A stretch of 17,948 bases of DNA from JAICTV01 sp035634055. Its GTDB lineage: Bacteria > Planctomycetota > Phycisphaerae > Tepidisphaerales > Tepidisphaeraceae. The position numbers were made by a program, and so were the translations under genes. Positions 1 to 6,734 of the stretch are shown piece after piece. The stretch is taken from positions 1 to 17,948 of the forward strand of contig DASQDR010000006.1 of NCBI GenBank assembly GCA_035634055.1. Direction: 5' to 3'. The number at the start of each line of letters is the position of its first letter. Positions within the stretch are counted from its first letter, which is position 1. A model generated the notes under the pieces. That model was not told the origin of the DNA. It ran no database searches and saw only the letters and a program-made list of their open reading frames with translations.

Positions 1-2
1 CG

Positions 3-419
3 CCGGGCGGTGCGGGGGCGCAGTACACGTTCGCGTTCTTCTACTCCGGCCCGTCGACGCTCTCGCCGGAGCAGGCGGCGCTGTGGACGGCACACCGGCG
101 GATGCTGCGGGACCAGGCGATGGCGAAGGAATGGGGCGTGACGCCGGAGCAGGCGCGGCAGCTCAAGGCGATCGACTTCAGCGGAATCGAGCTGCGCCCC
201 TCGCCGCAGGACCGGCAGGCGCTGTCGCAGCTCTTCGCCGGCTACGTCGCCGCCACCAGCGGGCCGGCGCGGATGGACGCGCAAAAGCAGGTGGTGGACA
301 AGCTCGACGCCATCGCCCGCGCCAGCCGCGACGACGCGCGAAAGAACCTGGTGGCGGGCATCGACCGGATCAAGGCCACCCTCACGCCAGAGCAGGTAGA
401 GCGCATTGCCAAGCCGTGA
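3..419 (+). CDS. C-terminal part of an unrecognised protein (5' end outside window)
   Basis: An open frame runs in from the left edge and stops at TGA 417-419, giving 138 visible residues. It begins PGGAGAQYTFAFFYSGPSTLSPEQ and is then mostly predicted helix, rich in Ala, Gln, Asp and Arg. Two 'TPEQ' helix starts (VTPEQARQLKAI near the middle and LTPEQVERI at the C-terminus) resemble the helix-turn pattern of small periplasmic Spy/CpxP-like or heavy-metal-resistance-like proteins, but this is only a resemblance. An internal ATG at 102 is unlikely to be the start, because the frame is open upstream with the same composition. I do not recognise the family. No catalytic motif or membrane segment is seen in the visible part. 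Confidence 0.7.
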   Translation, partial: PGGAGAQYTFAFFYSGPSTLSPEQAALWTAHRRMLRDQAMAKEWGVTPEQARQLKAIDFSGIELRPSPQDRQALSQLFAGYVAATSGPARMDAQKQVVDKLDAIARASRDDARKNLVAGIDRIKATLTPEQVERIAKP

Positions 420-425
420 TGGCGA

Positions 426-450
426 CGCGGCGCGGCGCGGCGCGGCGCGA
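426..450. repeat. Pentanucleotide tandem repeat (CGCGG)x5
   Basis: Five units of CGCGG, the last ending in A, lie between the stop of the left-edge gene and the -35 box of the citrate synthase promoter. The last unit ends one base before TTGACG. Confidence 0.8.
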
Positions 451-451
451 A

Positions 452-481
452 TTGACGCCCGGCTCGAGCGGCGGCTATAGT
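452..481 (+). promoter_or_regulatory. Putative sigma70-type promoter for citrate synthase
   Basis: TTGACG (452-457) and TATAGT (476-481) each match the consensus at 5 of 6 positions, with an 18-nt spacer. Transcription would begin near 488 and give a leader of about 157 nt before the ATG at 645. It is the best promoter match I found by eye in the window. No experimental support is available. Confidence 0.6.
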
Positions 482-532
482 CGCGGGCTCTGGCCGCAGG
501 CGGCCGCCGCGCGCGCTTCACGCCAGGGTGTG

Positions 533-560
533 TCTCGTTTCGTACGTCTCGTTTCGTTCG
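533..560. repeat. 14-bp direct repeat in the citrate synthase leader
   Basis: tctcgtttcgtacg (533-546) is followed immediately by tctcgtttcgttcg (547-560), which differs at one position. It lies in the untranslated leader. Its function is unknown. Confidence 0.75.
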
Positions 561-644
561 TCACTTGGGTATCCCGCGTACATCGGCCGACGTCTGACGC
601 GCTGCTCCGATCGCCGCGGTTCTCCGGGAAATGGTCAAACTTCC

Positions 645-1817
645 ATGACGCAGGCTGCTGTTCCCCCCGCCGCTGGCGCCGCCGCCGGCGCCGCCACGAA
701 GTCCTCCGCCGGCCTTGAGGGCGTCGTCGCCGCCACCAGCGCCATCTGCTTCATCGACGGCATCCACGGCCGGCTGGTCTACCGCGGGTACGAGATCGGC
801 GACCTGGTCGAGAACGCCTCCTTCGAAGAGGTCGCCTACCTGCTGTGGAACGGCAAGCTGCCGAACCGCTCGGAGCTGGCGGCGCTGCGCAAGGAGATCG
901 CCGCCGACCTGACGCTGCCGGAGCACGTGTCGAAGCTGCTGGCCGACCTGCCGGCGCGGATGCAGCCGATGGACGCGCTGCGCACCGCGTGCAGCGCGCT
1001 GGGCGCGACCGACCCGGACCTGTCCAGCAACGATCCCGGCGCCAACCTGCGCAAGGCGATCCGCCTGACCGCGCAGTTCCCCACGATCGTGACGGCGTTC
1101 AACCGCCTGCGCGCCGGGGAGCGGCCGGTGGCGCCGGACGAATCGCTGTCGATCGCGGCCAACTTCCTCTACATGCTCACGGGGAAGAAGCCGCACGACA
1201 CGCTCACGCGCGTGATGGACGCGGCGCTGGTGCTGCACGCCGAGCACGGCATGAACGCCAGCACCTTCGCCGCCCGCGTGACCGCCGCCACCTTGGCCGA
1301 CATGCACGCCGCCGTGACCGCCGCGCTGGCGGCGCTCAAGGGCCCGCTGCACGGCGGGGCGAACCAGGACGTCATGGAGATGCTCCTCGAGGCCGGCGAG
1401 CCCGCCACCGTTGAGGGCACGGTCCGCGACATGCTCAACGGCGGGCAGAAGATCCCCGGCTTCGGCCACCGCGTCTACAAGACCTTCGATCCGCGCGCCA
1501 CCTTCCTCCGAAAGATGAGCAAGCAGCTCGGCGAGGCGGCCGGCAACACCCGCTGGTACGAGATGAGCGAGCGGATCATGCCGATCGTCAAGCAGATGAA
1601 GAACAAGGACCCCAACGTCGACTTCTTCAGCGCCAGCGCGTACTACACGATGGGCATCCCGCTCGACCTGTTCACGCCCATCTTCGCCATCGCCCGCGTG
1701 ACCGGCTGGTCGGCCCACATCATGGAACAGCACAAGAACAACCGCATCATCCGCCCGACCGACGATTACGTGGGACCATTCGATTTGAAGGTGCAGCCGA
1801 TCGAGCAACGCGCGTAA
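645..1817 (+). CDS. gltA: Citrate synthase
   Basis: This 390-residue enzyme should condense oxaloacetate with acetyl-CoA to citrate in the cytoplasmic TCA cycle. The catalytic residues are visible: His236 in PLHGGANQ, His275 in GFGHRVYK and Asp326 in VDFFS, matching His274, His320 and Asp375 of pig citrate synthase. The fold begins at GLEGVVAATSAICFIDG after an Ala/Pro-rich leader of about 25 residues. The length fits the short bacterial (Gram-positive/archaeal-like) citrate or 2-methylcitrate synthase group rather than the longer E. coli type, so 2-methylcitrate synthase cannot be excluded. ATG 645 is chosen because the frame extends upstream to about 528 only through leader-like sequence. 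No clear Shine-Dalgarno precedes ATG 645. A promoter lies at 452-481 and a terminator hairpin follows the stop, so the gene appears monocistronic. Confidence 0.95.
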   Translation: MTQAAVPPAAGAAAGAATKSSAGLEGVVAATSAICFIDGIHGRLVYRGYEIGDLVENASFEEVAYLLWNGKLPNRSELAALRKEIAADLTLPEHVSKLLADLPARMQPMDALRTACSALGATDPDLSSNDPGANLRKAIRLTAQFPTIVTAFNRLRAGERPVAPDESLSIAANFLYMLTGKKPHDTLTRVMDAALVLHAEHGMNASTFAARVTAATLADMHAAVTAALAALKGPLHGGANQDVMEMLLEAGEPATVEGTVRDMLNGGQKIPGFGHRVYKTFDPRATFLRKMSKQLGEAAGNTRWYEMSERIMPIVKQMKNKDPNVDFFSASAYYTMGIPLDLFTPIFAIARVTGWSAHIMEQHKNNRIIRPTDDYVGPFDLKVQPIEQRA

Positions 1818-1848
1818 GCGGCCGCAGAGGTGCATCCTGAGCGAACGG

Positions 1849-1880
1849 GCGGGCGGTGCTCCGGCAGGAGCGCCGCCCGC
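1849..1880. terminator. Hairpin terminator between convergent genes
   Basis: A 14-bp stem (1849-1862 with 1867-1880, one G-T wobble) closes a GGCA tetraloop. It is followed on the plus strand by the T-rich ttcacttt. It lies 31 nt after the citrate synthase stop and directly abuts the stop codon of the minus-strand gene at 1882. It is therefore probably the citrate synthase terminator and may act on both strands. The T-tract is interrupted, so the intrinsic strength is uncertain. Confidence 0.7.
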
Positions 1881-1881
1881 T

Positions 1882-2844
1882 TCACTTTGACGACGGGGGG
1901 ACGAGGCGGGTCGGCGTCGTGTCGCCGAACATGGCGAACAGTTCCGCGCGCAGCACGTCGATCAGGTAAACGTCCGCGTGCGCCTGTCCCGCCGGCATGT
2001 CGCACGGGACGCGGACGATCAGACAGCGCTGCTGAAACAGTGCGGCGCGCGGCGTCAGGTCGACGGTGGGATCGAAGGGTTCCTCGGGCCGCCGTAACTG
2101 ATGGTGCGAATGGAACCAATACCCACTGATTGGGATCATCACGCCCGACACGCTGAGCTGCTCCCCCTCCAATGCAGCCGGCGGCAGCGCGACGCCGCCC
2201 GATGCGACTGCGGCCAGCGCTTCTCGTTCGGTCGGATACGGGCCGGTGTAGGCGCCACCGGGCGGGCCCACGAGGCGGGACATCACGGAACCGGCAAGGC
2301 GGCCCGCCGAGCTGCGCACCCACTCGTTGGGAGCGCGCGTGCCGCAGCCGGGATCGTTCCCGCGGATGCGGGTGGCGCGATCGACGCTCCCCTGCGGCGT
2401 CCACGGGTACATCCCCCGCGCGTACACGTAACGCGAAGAGCCGGTGACGTAGTCGCGCGCGGCGATGAAGAACTCCACCGAGAGCGGCGTGAGCAGCGCG
2501 AACAGCACCAGGCCACCCCAGCGCCCCTTCCACAACAGGTACAGGCCGGGCAGCCAGAAGAGGATCGAGAACTGCTGCGTCACGTGCAGCAGCCAGCAGA
2601 CCGCCAGGCATGCCCCCAAGGCCAGGACCGGCGGGAGGACGCGCCCACCGAGGCGGACGCACGCGCGCTTCAATCGGGTGAGGGGCGTCCCGGCGTCGCG
2701 GTAATAAGATTTGCGATTCGCGGCATCGAACGCACGGCCGCATTCCGGACAGCGGTCGTGCGCCAAGCCGCGCAGCGGGTAGTAGCACCCGCGGCAAACA
2801 GCTTGCGGCGGCAGCGCACCAGCGGGAGGGGCCGCGACGTCCAT
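1882..2844 (-). CDS. Zinc-ribbon membrane protein of unknown function
   Basis: This is a 320-residue protein. Near the N-terminus Cys17 and Cys20 (CRGCYYPLRGL) and Cys32 and Cys35 (CPECG) form a four-cysteine zinc ribbon of the CxxCxYxLRGL...CPECG type, common in planctomycete membrane proteins. Three hydrophobic segments follow, at about residues 70-88, 92-105 and 109-128. The remaining 190 residues form a soluble domain I cannot assign, probably extracytoplasmic. ATG 2844 is chosen because the zinc ribbon begins shortly after it and the upstream extension is Arg-rich and atypical. A GTG immediately precedes that ATG in frame. The gene converges on citrate synthase and shares its terminator hairpin. 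The ribbon may bind zinc or a partner protein; no enzymatic residues are recognised. Confidence 0.8.
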   Translation of the reverse strand: MDVAAPPAGALPPQAVCRGCYYPLRGLAHDRCPECGRAFDAANRKSYYRDAGTPLTRLKRACVRLGGRVLPPVLALGACLAVCWLLHVTQQFSILFWLPGLYLLWKGRWGGLVLFALLTPLSVEFFIAARDYVTGSSRYVYARGMYPWTPQGSVDRATRIRGNDPGCGTRAPNEWVRSSAGRLAGSVMSRLVGPPGGAYTGPYPTEREALAAVASGGVALPPAALEGEQLSVSGVMIPISGYWFHSHHQLRRPEEPFDPTVDLTPRAALFQQRCLIVRVPCDMPAGQAHADVYLIDVLRAELFAMFGDTTPTRLVPPSSK

Positions 2845-2908
2845 CACACCAGTGTACCCTCTGGCCCGCGCCGCGCGCCGGGATGAATTAGAGCGTTTTT
2901 CAGCCGGT

Positions 2909-3042
2909 GTAGCGGCGTGACCGTCACACGGGCGTCTCGCCCGTGCGTGGTGTACCCGTTGGCGCATCAACACGCCTGGCGATCGCTTCACACCCAGCAC
3001 GGGCGGGACGCCGGGACGCCCGTGTCACGGTCACGCCGCTAC
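2909..3042. repeat. Inverted-repeat element 1 with nested hairpins
   Basis: The left arm 2909-2946 and right arm 2997-3042 are imperfect reverse complements: 16 identical bases from the outer ends, one mismatch, then continued matching with an 8-bp insertion in the right arm. Each arm also folds on itself through the same 8-bp stem, cacgggcg/cgcccgtg (2928-2946 and 2998-3024). The central 50 bp are unlike the arms. The element lies in the 216-bp gap upstream of the zinc-ribbon gene and 18 bp past the stop of the HAD-deaminase gene, where it could also act as a terminator. No coding content is seen in this gap. Confidence 0.75.
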
Positions 3043-3060
3043 GTGAGTATGCAATACGCT

Positions 3061-4248
3061 TTAACGCGTCAACGCCAGCAACTGTCGCCCGAACCGCCGC
3101 TGCTCGGGCCGAAGTTCTTTCGTGAGCCATTCCTCGAACATCGCGCGGCTCTCGTCGGCGAGGATTCCGCCGATCATGCGCGGCACCTGGCTCTCCGGGC
3201 TGCTCGGGCACGCGACCCGCTGCGATCCCGCGTCTGCGGGGGCGCGCAGGGCGTAGGCGACCGTGTCCACGGCGGCCTCCATCGCGGCGCCGGTGCACAT
3301 GACGCACGGCTCGAGCGTGCACGCCATCACCAGGTCGCGCGCCCCCAGCGGCGCCTTGCCGGCGGCGGCGGCGAAGGCTTCTATTTCGGCGTGGGCAATC
3401 TTGCTTCCCGTGGCGTTCTGGCGGTTGAAGGCGCGGGCAATCACCGTGCCGTCGCCGCGCGCCAGCACGCAGCCGATCGGCGCTTCGCCCTGCCGCATCC
3501 CCTCGCGCGCGACCTCGATCGCCTGCCGCACGAGCGATTCGAGCACGCCGATCGTGAGCTGCGCCGGGCCGGGCGAGGCGAGTTCCAGCGCGGCGTCGGC
3601 CTGTTGCAGCAGCGCGCCGATGTCACCGTACGTCGCGCGGGCACCCGCCAGGCGCATCTCGTCGGCGGAGTTCTGCCCGCTGAGCAGGCCGAGGCAGACG
3701 ACGCCGGCCGCGCGGGCGGCGCGGGCGTCGTAGATGGTGTCGCCCACCGCCGCCGCCTGCGCGGGCGACAGCTCGAGCTTCCTCAGCGCCGCGACCATCG
3801 GGTCCGGGGCAGGCTTGCTGTTCTTAGCGTCGTCCTGCGTCACCACCGCGTCCACCAGCGATCGCCACGGCACCTTCGACGTCGACTCGATCACCTCGAA
3901 GTGCTTCGACCCGCTGGAGGTCGCGATGGACGTGCGCAGCTTGCGCCGGCGGAGGTGCTCGATGAACTGGACGGCGCCGTCGAACGGTCGGATGCCCTCG
4001 GCCCGCGCGAGCTTCTCGAATTCCCTGGGGTGCGCCGCCCGCAGCGCGTCCCCGTCGCGCGCGTCCGCCTGGCTGCCGAGAATGTCGCGCACGAGCTTAT
4101 CGCCGCCCTTGCCGACCTCGGTCCAGATGCGGTCCTCGCCGATGCGATAGGCGTGCGCCTCGAACGCGCTCCGCCAGGCGCGCACGTGCATGGCGTTGGA
4201 ATCGACGAGGGTTCCGTCAAGGTCGAGGATGATGCCTGCCAGGGCCAT
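3061..4248 (-). CDS. HAD-family phosphatase fused to a nucleoside/nucleobase deaminase
   Basis: This 395-residue fusion joins two enzymes. Residues 1 to about 222 are a HAD hydrolase (subfamily I, C1 cap). Asp9 and Asp11 are in DLDGT, the Thr/Ser motif II is at 110-112 (ATSSGS), Lys145 is in KPAPDP, and Asp170 and Asp174 are in GDTIYDA. After a short linker, residues of about 232-395 are a TadA/guanine-deaminase-type zinc deaminase with HAE (His286, Glu288 proton shuttle) and PCVMC (Cys315, Cys318 zinc ligands). All catalytic residues are present in both halves. The frame is continuous with no stop or shift. The HAD half resembles beta-phosphoglucomutase/phosphoglycolate-type phosphatases; the deaminase half could act on guanine, cytosine, a nucleoside or tRNA. 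Sequential dephosphorylation and deamination of a nucleotide is an inference. ATG 4248 is the first start of the HAD fold. The gene appears monocistronic. Confidence 0.9.
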   Translation of the reverse strand: MALAGIILDLDGTLVDSNAMHVRAWRSAFEAHAYRIGEDRIWTEVGKGGDKLVRDILGSQADARDGDALRAAHPREFEKLARAEGIRPFDGAVQFIEHLRRRKLRTSIATSSGSKHFEVIESTSKVPWRSLVDAVVTQDDAKNSKPAPDPMVAALRKLELSPAQAAAVGDTIYDARAARAAGVVCLGLLSGQNSADEMRLAGARATYGDIGALLQQADAALELASPGPAQLTIGVLESLVRQAIEVAREGMRQGEAPIGCVLARGDGTVIARAFNRQNATGSKIAHAEIEAFAAAAGKAPLGARDLVMACTLEPCVMCTGAAMEAAVDTVAYALRAPADAGSQRVACPSSPESQVPRMIGGILADESRAMFEEWLTKELRPEQRRFGRQLLALTR

Positions 4249-4303
4249 GCGCGAAGCGTAGGCCGCCCGCGCGGGCAGGGGAGGGGGGAATGTTCCGCAT
4301 TCG

Positions 4304-4450
4304 CTCTGCCGGTTCGCCGGGAGAGGGCGGGAGGTGAGGGCGGGATGGGGTCATCAATTGAGAATTGACAATTGTTAATTCTCAATTGTCAATTCTACAG
4401 CCCTCGCAGCCCGGCCCTCACCCTCGCCCTCTCCCGGCGTACCGCGAGAC
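4304..4450. repeat. Inverted-repeat element 2 with AT-rich core
   Basis: The left arm 4304-4341 and right arm 4414-4450 are imperfect reverse complements of roughly 37 bp, sharing for example cgccgggagagggcg. The centre, 4354-4395, is strikingly AT-rich in a GC-rich region and is built from overlapping copies of aattgacaattg/aattgagaatt in both orientations. The gene-side arm and half of the core are translated as the C-terminus of the epoxide-hydrolase-like protein. The other side occupies the upstream region of the HAD-deaminase gene. From memory, similar arms of the cctctcccgg...gggagagg type occur as dispersed repeats in many bacterial genomes. Confidence 0.8.
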
Positions 4451-5430
4451 GGGACCAGACGCGCGAATTCGAGTATGGCTCGCGCGACGGTGGCGGGCTG
4501 GTCGTGGTGGACCCAGTGGCCGGCGCGTGGCACCTTCACGGTCGTCAGCCCGCGCGGGAAGCAGCGGGCGTTGTCGTCCAGGCACTCGGGCAGGACGAAC
4601 GGATCGTCCATCCCAAACACCATCAGCGTTGGCACGCGGATGTGCTGCTCCGGCCCCGGCTCGGTGAAGCGGTACGGCGGGCGAGGGTAGTTGGCGCGGT
4701 AATAGTCGAGCAGGCCGGCGACGGACGATCGGCGCAGCACGTTGAAGGCGATCCCCTGCGGCGAGCCGCCGCGAAGTTGCCGCCAGAGGATCCGCCAGTC
4801 CAACGGGCGCTCGATCAGGCCGTCCTGGAACAGGCGGGCGTACCAGCTTGCAGCCTGCTGCCGGCGGTTGATCGCCAACTCGCGCTGCAGGCCCGCCAGG
4901 TGCGGCATGTTCAGCAGCACGAGCTGGCGGACGCGGCCGGGGTGGTGCAGCGCGACCTGCTGCGCGATGGCGGCGCCCCAGTCGTGGCCGACGAGGATCA
5001 CGTCGCGCTGCCCGAGGTAATCGAGCAGCGCGACCGCGTCGGCCACCAGGCGGTCCATCCGGTAGTGCTCGATGCCGCGGGGCTTGTCGCTGCCGGTGTA
5101 GCCGCGGAGGTCGGGCGCGATGCAGCGGAAGCGACGCGATAGCGCCGGCAGCAGCGGCCGCCAGGCGCGGTGATCGTCGGGGAACCCGTGCAGCAGCAGC
5201 ATCGCCGGGCCGGCGCCCTGGGCGACATAGTGAAGGTTTAACCCCGCGCCGCGGGCGAAGGTGTCTTCTTCCGCCGCGGCCGATGAGTCGGGCGAGGGTG
5301 ATAGCGGTGGCGATGACGCCGGCGGCGGCGGGAAAGTCGTCGGCGGGGAAATAGGCGCGGCGGAATCCGGTTGTGGCGAACCGGGCGGCGGCGGCGGCGG
5401 GGCGGCGGCGGCGGATTCCATGCGCGGCAT
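4375..5430 (-). CDS. Alpha/beta hydrolase, epoxide hydrolase-like
   Basis: This is a 351-residue alpha/beta-hydrolase of the epoxide hydrolase/haloalkane dehalogenase group. Visible are the oxyanion HGFPDDHRAW (81-90), nucleophile Asp150 in VGHDWGAA, acid Asp276 in GMDDPF and His305 in GHWVHH. Tyr197 (SWY) and Tyr243/244 (DYYRAN) sit where the two ring-opening tyrosines of epoxide hydrolases occur, favouring epoxide hydrolysis over dehalogenation. The core fold begins near residue 57. Residues 1-55 are an unusual Pro/Ala/Ser tract encoded by low-complexity DNA. Residues of about 328-351 come from inverted-repeat element 2, so the tail is probably not part of the ancestral fold. Starts at ATG 5430 and ATG 5421 are equally possible. 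The gene is divergent from the HD-GYP gene with only 34 bp between start codons. The natural substrate is unknown. Confidence 0.88.
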   Translation of the reverse strand: MPRMESAAAAPPPPPPGSPQPDSAAPISPPTTFPPPPASSPPLSPSPDSSAAAEEDTFARGAGLNLHYVAQGAGPAMLLLHGFPDDHRAWRPLLPALSRRFRCIAPDLRGYTGSDKPRGIEHYRMDRLVADAVALLDYLGQRDVILVGHDWGAAIAQQVALHHPGRVRQLVLLNMPHLAGLQRELAINRRQQAASWYARLFQDGLIERPLDWRILWRQLRGGSPQGIAFNVLRRSSVAGLLDYYRANYPRPPYRFTEPGPEQHIRVPTLMVFGMDDPFVLPECLDDNARCFPRGLTTVKVPRAGHWVHHDQPATVARAILEFARLVPSRGTPGEGEGEGRAARAVELTIEN

Positions 5431-5448
5431 CGTACCGCCCGCGCCACG

Positions 5449-5454
5449 TATAAT
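5449..5454 (+). promoter_or_regulatory. Consensus -10 box of the HD-GYP gene
   Basis: A perfect TATAAT lies with its first base 16 nt before ATG 5465, so transcription would begin about 3-5 nt before the start codon. The mRNA would be leaderless or nearly so. No convincing -35 box is seen at 16-18 nt upstream. The box lies in the 34-bp divergent spacer shared with the epoxide-hydrolase gene. Confidence 0.5.
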
Positions 5455-5464
5455 CGCGACGCCC

Positions 5465-6724
5465 ATGTTCGACACTGCCCCCGGTCCCGCCGCCGCCTCT
5501 GCGAACCCGCACGACCTGCTGGCCATGGTCATCTCCGCCGCGCGCGACATGAGCCGGTTTGACGATCCCAAGGCGCTGCTGCGCGTGGCGGCGGCGCACG
5601 GGCGGAAGATGGTCGGGTTCGACCGCAGCCTGGCGGCGACGCGGCGCGGTCTGGCGTGGCCGGCGGTCCGCCTGCTCCGCAGCCCGCTGGTCGATGATCG
5701 CATCGACCCCTTCAAGCAGTCCGACGAGCTGCCGGTGATCTCCGGCGGACTGCTGGCCGAGCTGCTCTACGCCGGGCAGCCGCGCGTGATCGACGATCTA
5801 AGCATCGCCGCTGACGATCCGGCCGCGCAGCACCTGGCGGGGATGCGGTCGCTGGCGGCGGTGCCGCACTTCGACCGCGGCGAGCCGCTGGACATGATGT
5901 TCCACCTTCACGCCTCGCCCGCCGCCTTCGCGCGCGATCGCCTCGGCGAGATGGTGCTGCTCGGCACGCTGTTCGGGCAGGCGGTGTGGGACTCGGCGGC
6001 GAAGCGCGAGCTGGCGGAGGCGGGGCAGGACCTTCAGAACCAGTACGACATCATCGCCGGCATCACCAACACCGTCATGGACGAGGCGATGAGCCTCAAG
6101 GGCCACTCCGAGGAGCTCGAGCGCCGCGTGCAGCAGCGCACGCAGCAACTGGCCGAGGCGCACCTCGACACGATCTACATGCTGGCCATCGCCAGCGAGG
6201 CCAAGGACGAGGACACCGGTCAGCACCTGCGCCGCATCCAGCGCCTGACGCACGACCTGGCGCGCACGATCGGGATGAACGAGCGCGAGAGCGAGACGCT
6301 GGCGCACGCGGCGATCCTGCACGACATCGGCAAGATCCACGTGCCTGATCACATCCTGAAGAAGCCGGGCCCGCTGACGCGCGACGAGGTCGCCGTGATG
6401 CGCGAGCACACCACCGCCGGCGAGCGGATCCTGGGGGACAAGCCCTACTTCGCCGCCGCCCGCCGCATCGCGCGCAGCCACCACGAGAACTGGGACGCCT
6501 CGGGCTACCCCGACAACACCGGCGGCGCCGGCATCGCCATCGAGGCGCGGATCGTCCACCTGGCCGACGTCTACGATGCGCTGGTCAGCCCGCGCTGCTA
6601 TAAGGCCGCCTGGACCCCTCGCGAGGCCGCCGCCCTGATCGCCGAGGAAAAGGGCAGGATGTTCGACCCGGAACTGGTCCGCGCGTTCGAGGCGGTGAAG
6701 GCGTCTGCGCCTGGAGGGGCGTGA
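5465..6724 (+). CDS. HD-GYP domain protein, predicted c-di-GMP phosphodiesterase
   Basis: This is a 419-residue cytoplasmic protein. Residues of about 15-175 form a GAF-like sensory region, inferred from its length and pattern without a recognised ligand motif. A helical, probably coiled-coil stretch follows (about 178-232, EELERRVQQRTQQLAEAH). Residues of about 233-415 are an HD-GYP domain: His286-Asp287 in HDIGK, His315 in HTTAGE, HHENWDASGYP at 339-349 and Asp368 in HLADVYDAL. HD-GYP domains hydrolyse cyclic di-GMP. The usual DG before xGYP is DA here, a small deviation that leaves the metal ligands intact. ATG 5465 is chosen because it lies just after a TATAAT box; the frame also extends upstream through Gly/Ser low-complexity sequence antisense to the neighbouring gene. 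There is no receiver domain or membrane segment, so the input signal is unclear. Confidence 0.92.
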   Translation: MFDTAPGPAAASANPHDLLAMVISAARDMSRFDDPKALLRVAAAHGRKMVGFDRSLAATRRGLAWPAVRLLRSPLVDDRIDPFKQSDELPVISGGLLAELLYAGQPRVIDDLSIAADDPAAQHLAGMRSLAAVPHFDRGEPLDMMFHLHASPAAFARDRLGEMVLLGTLFGQAVWDSAAKRELAEAGQDLQNQYDIIAGITNTVMDEAMSLKGHSEELERRVQQRTQQLAEAHLDTIYMLAIASEAKDEDTGQHLRRIQRLTHDLARTIGMNERESETLAHAAILHDIGKIHVPDHILKKPGPLTRDEVAVMREHTTAGERILGDKPYFAAARRIARSHHENWDASGYPDNTGGAGIAIEARIVHLADVYDALVSPRCYKAAWTPREAAALIAEEKGRMFDPELVRAFEAVKASAPGGA

Positions 6725-6734
6725 AAACGAGGAA

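Noticed and set aside
561..1835. 424-residue open frame on the minus strand opposite citrate synthase
   Set aside because: It is the mirror of a strongly supported gene. Its composition (His, Arg, Val, Gly-rich with no fold pattern) is typical of antisense frames in GC-rich DNA.
2917..4368. 483-residue open frame on the plus strand opposite the HAD-deaminase gene
   Set aside because: The opposite strand has full catalytic motifs of two enzymes; this frame is Arg/His/Ala-rich without motifs.
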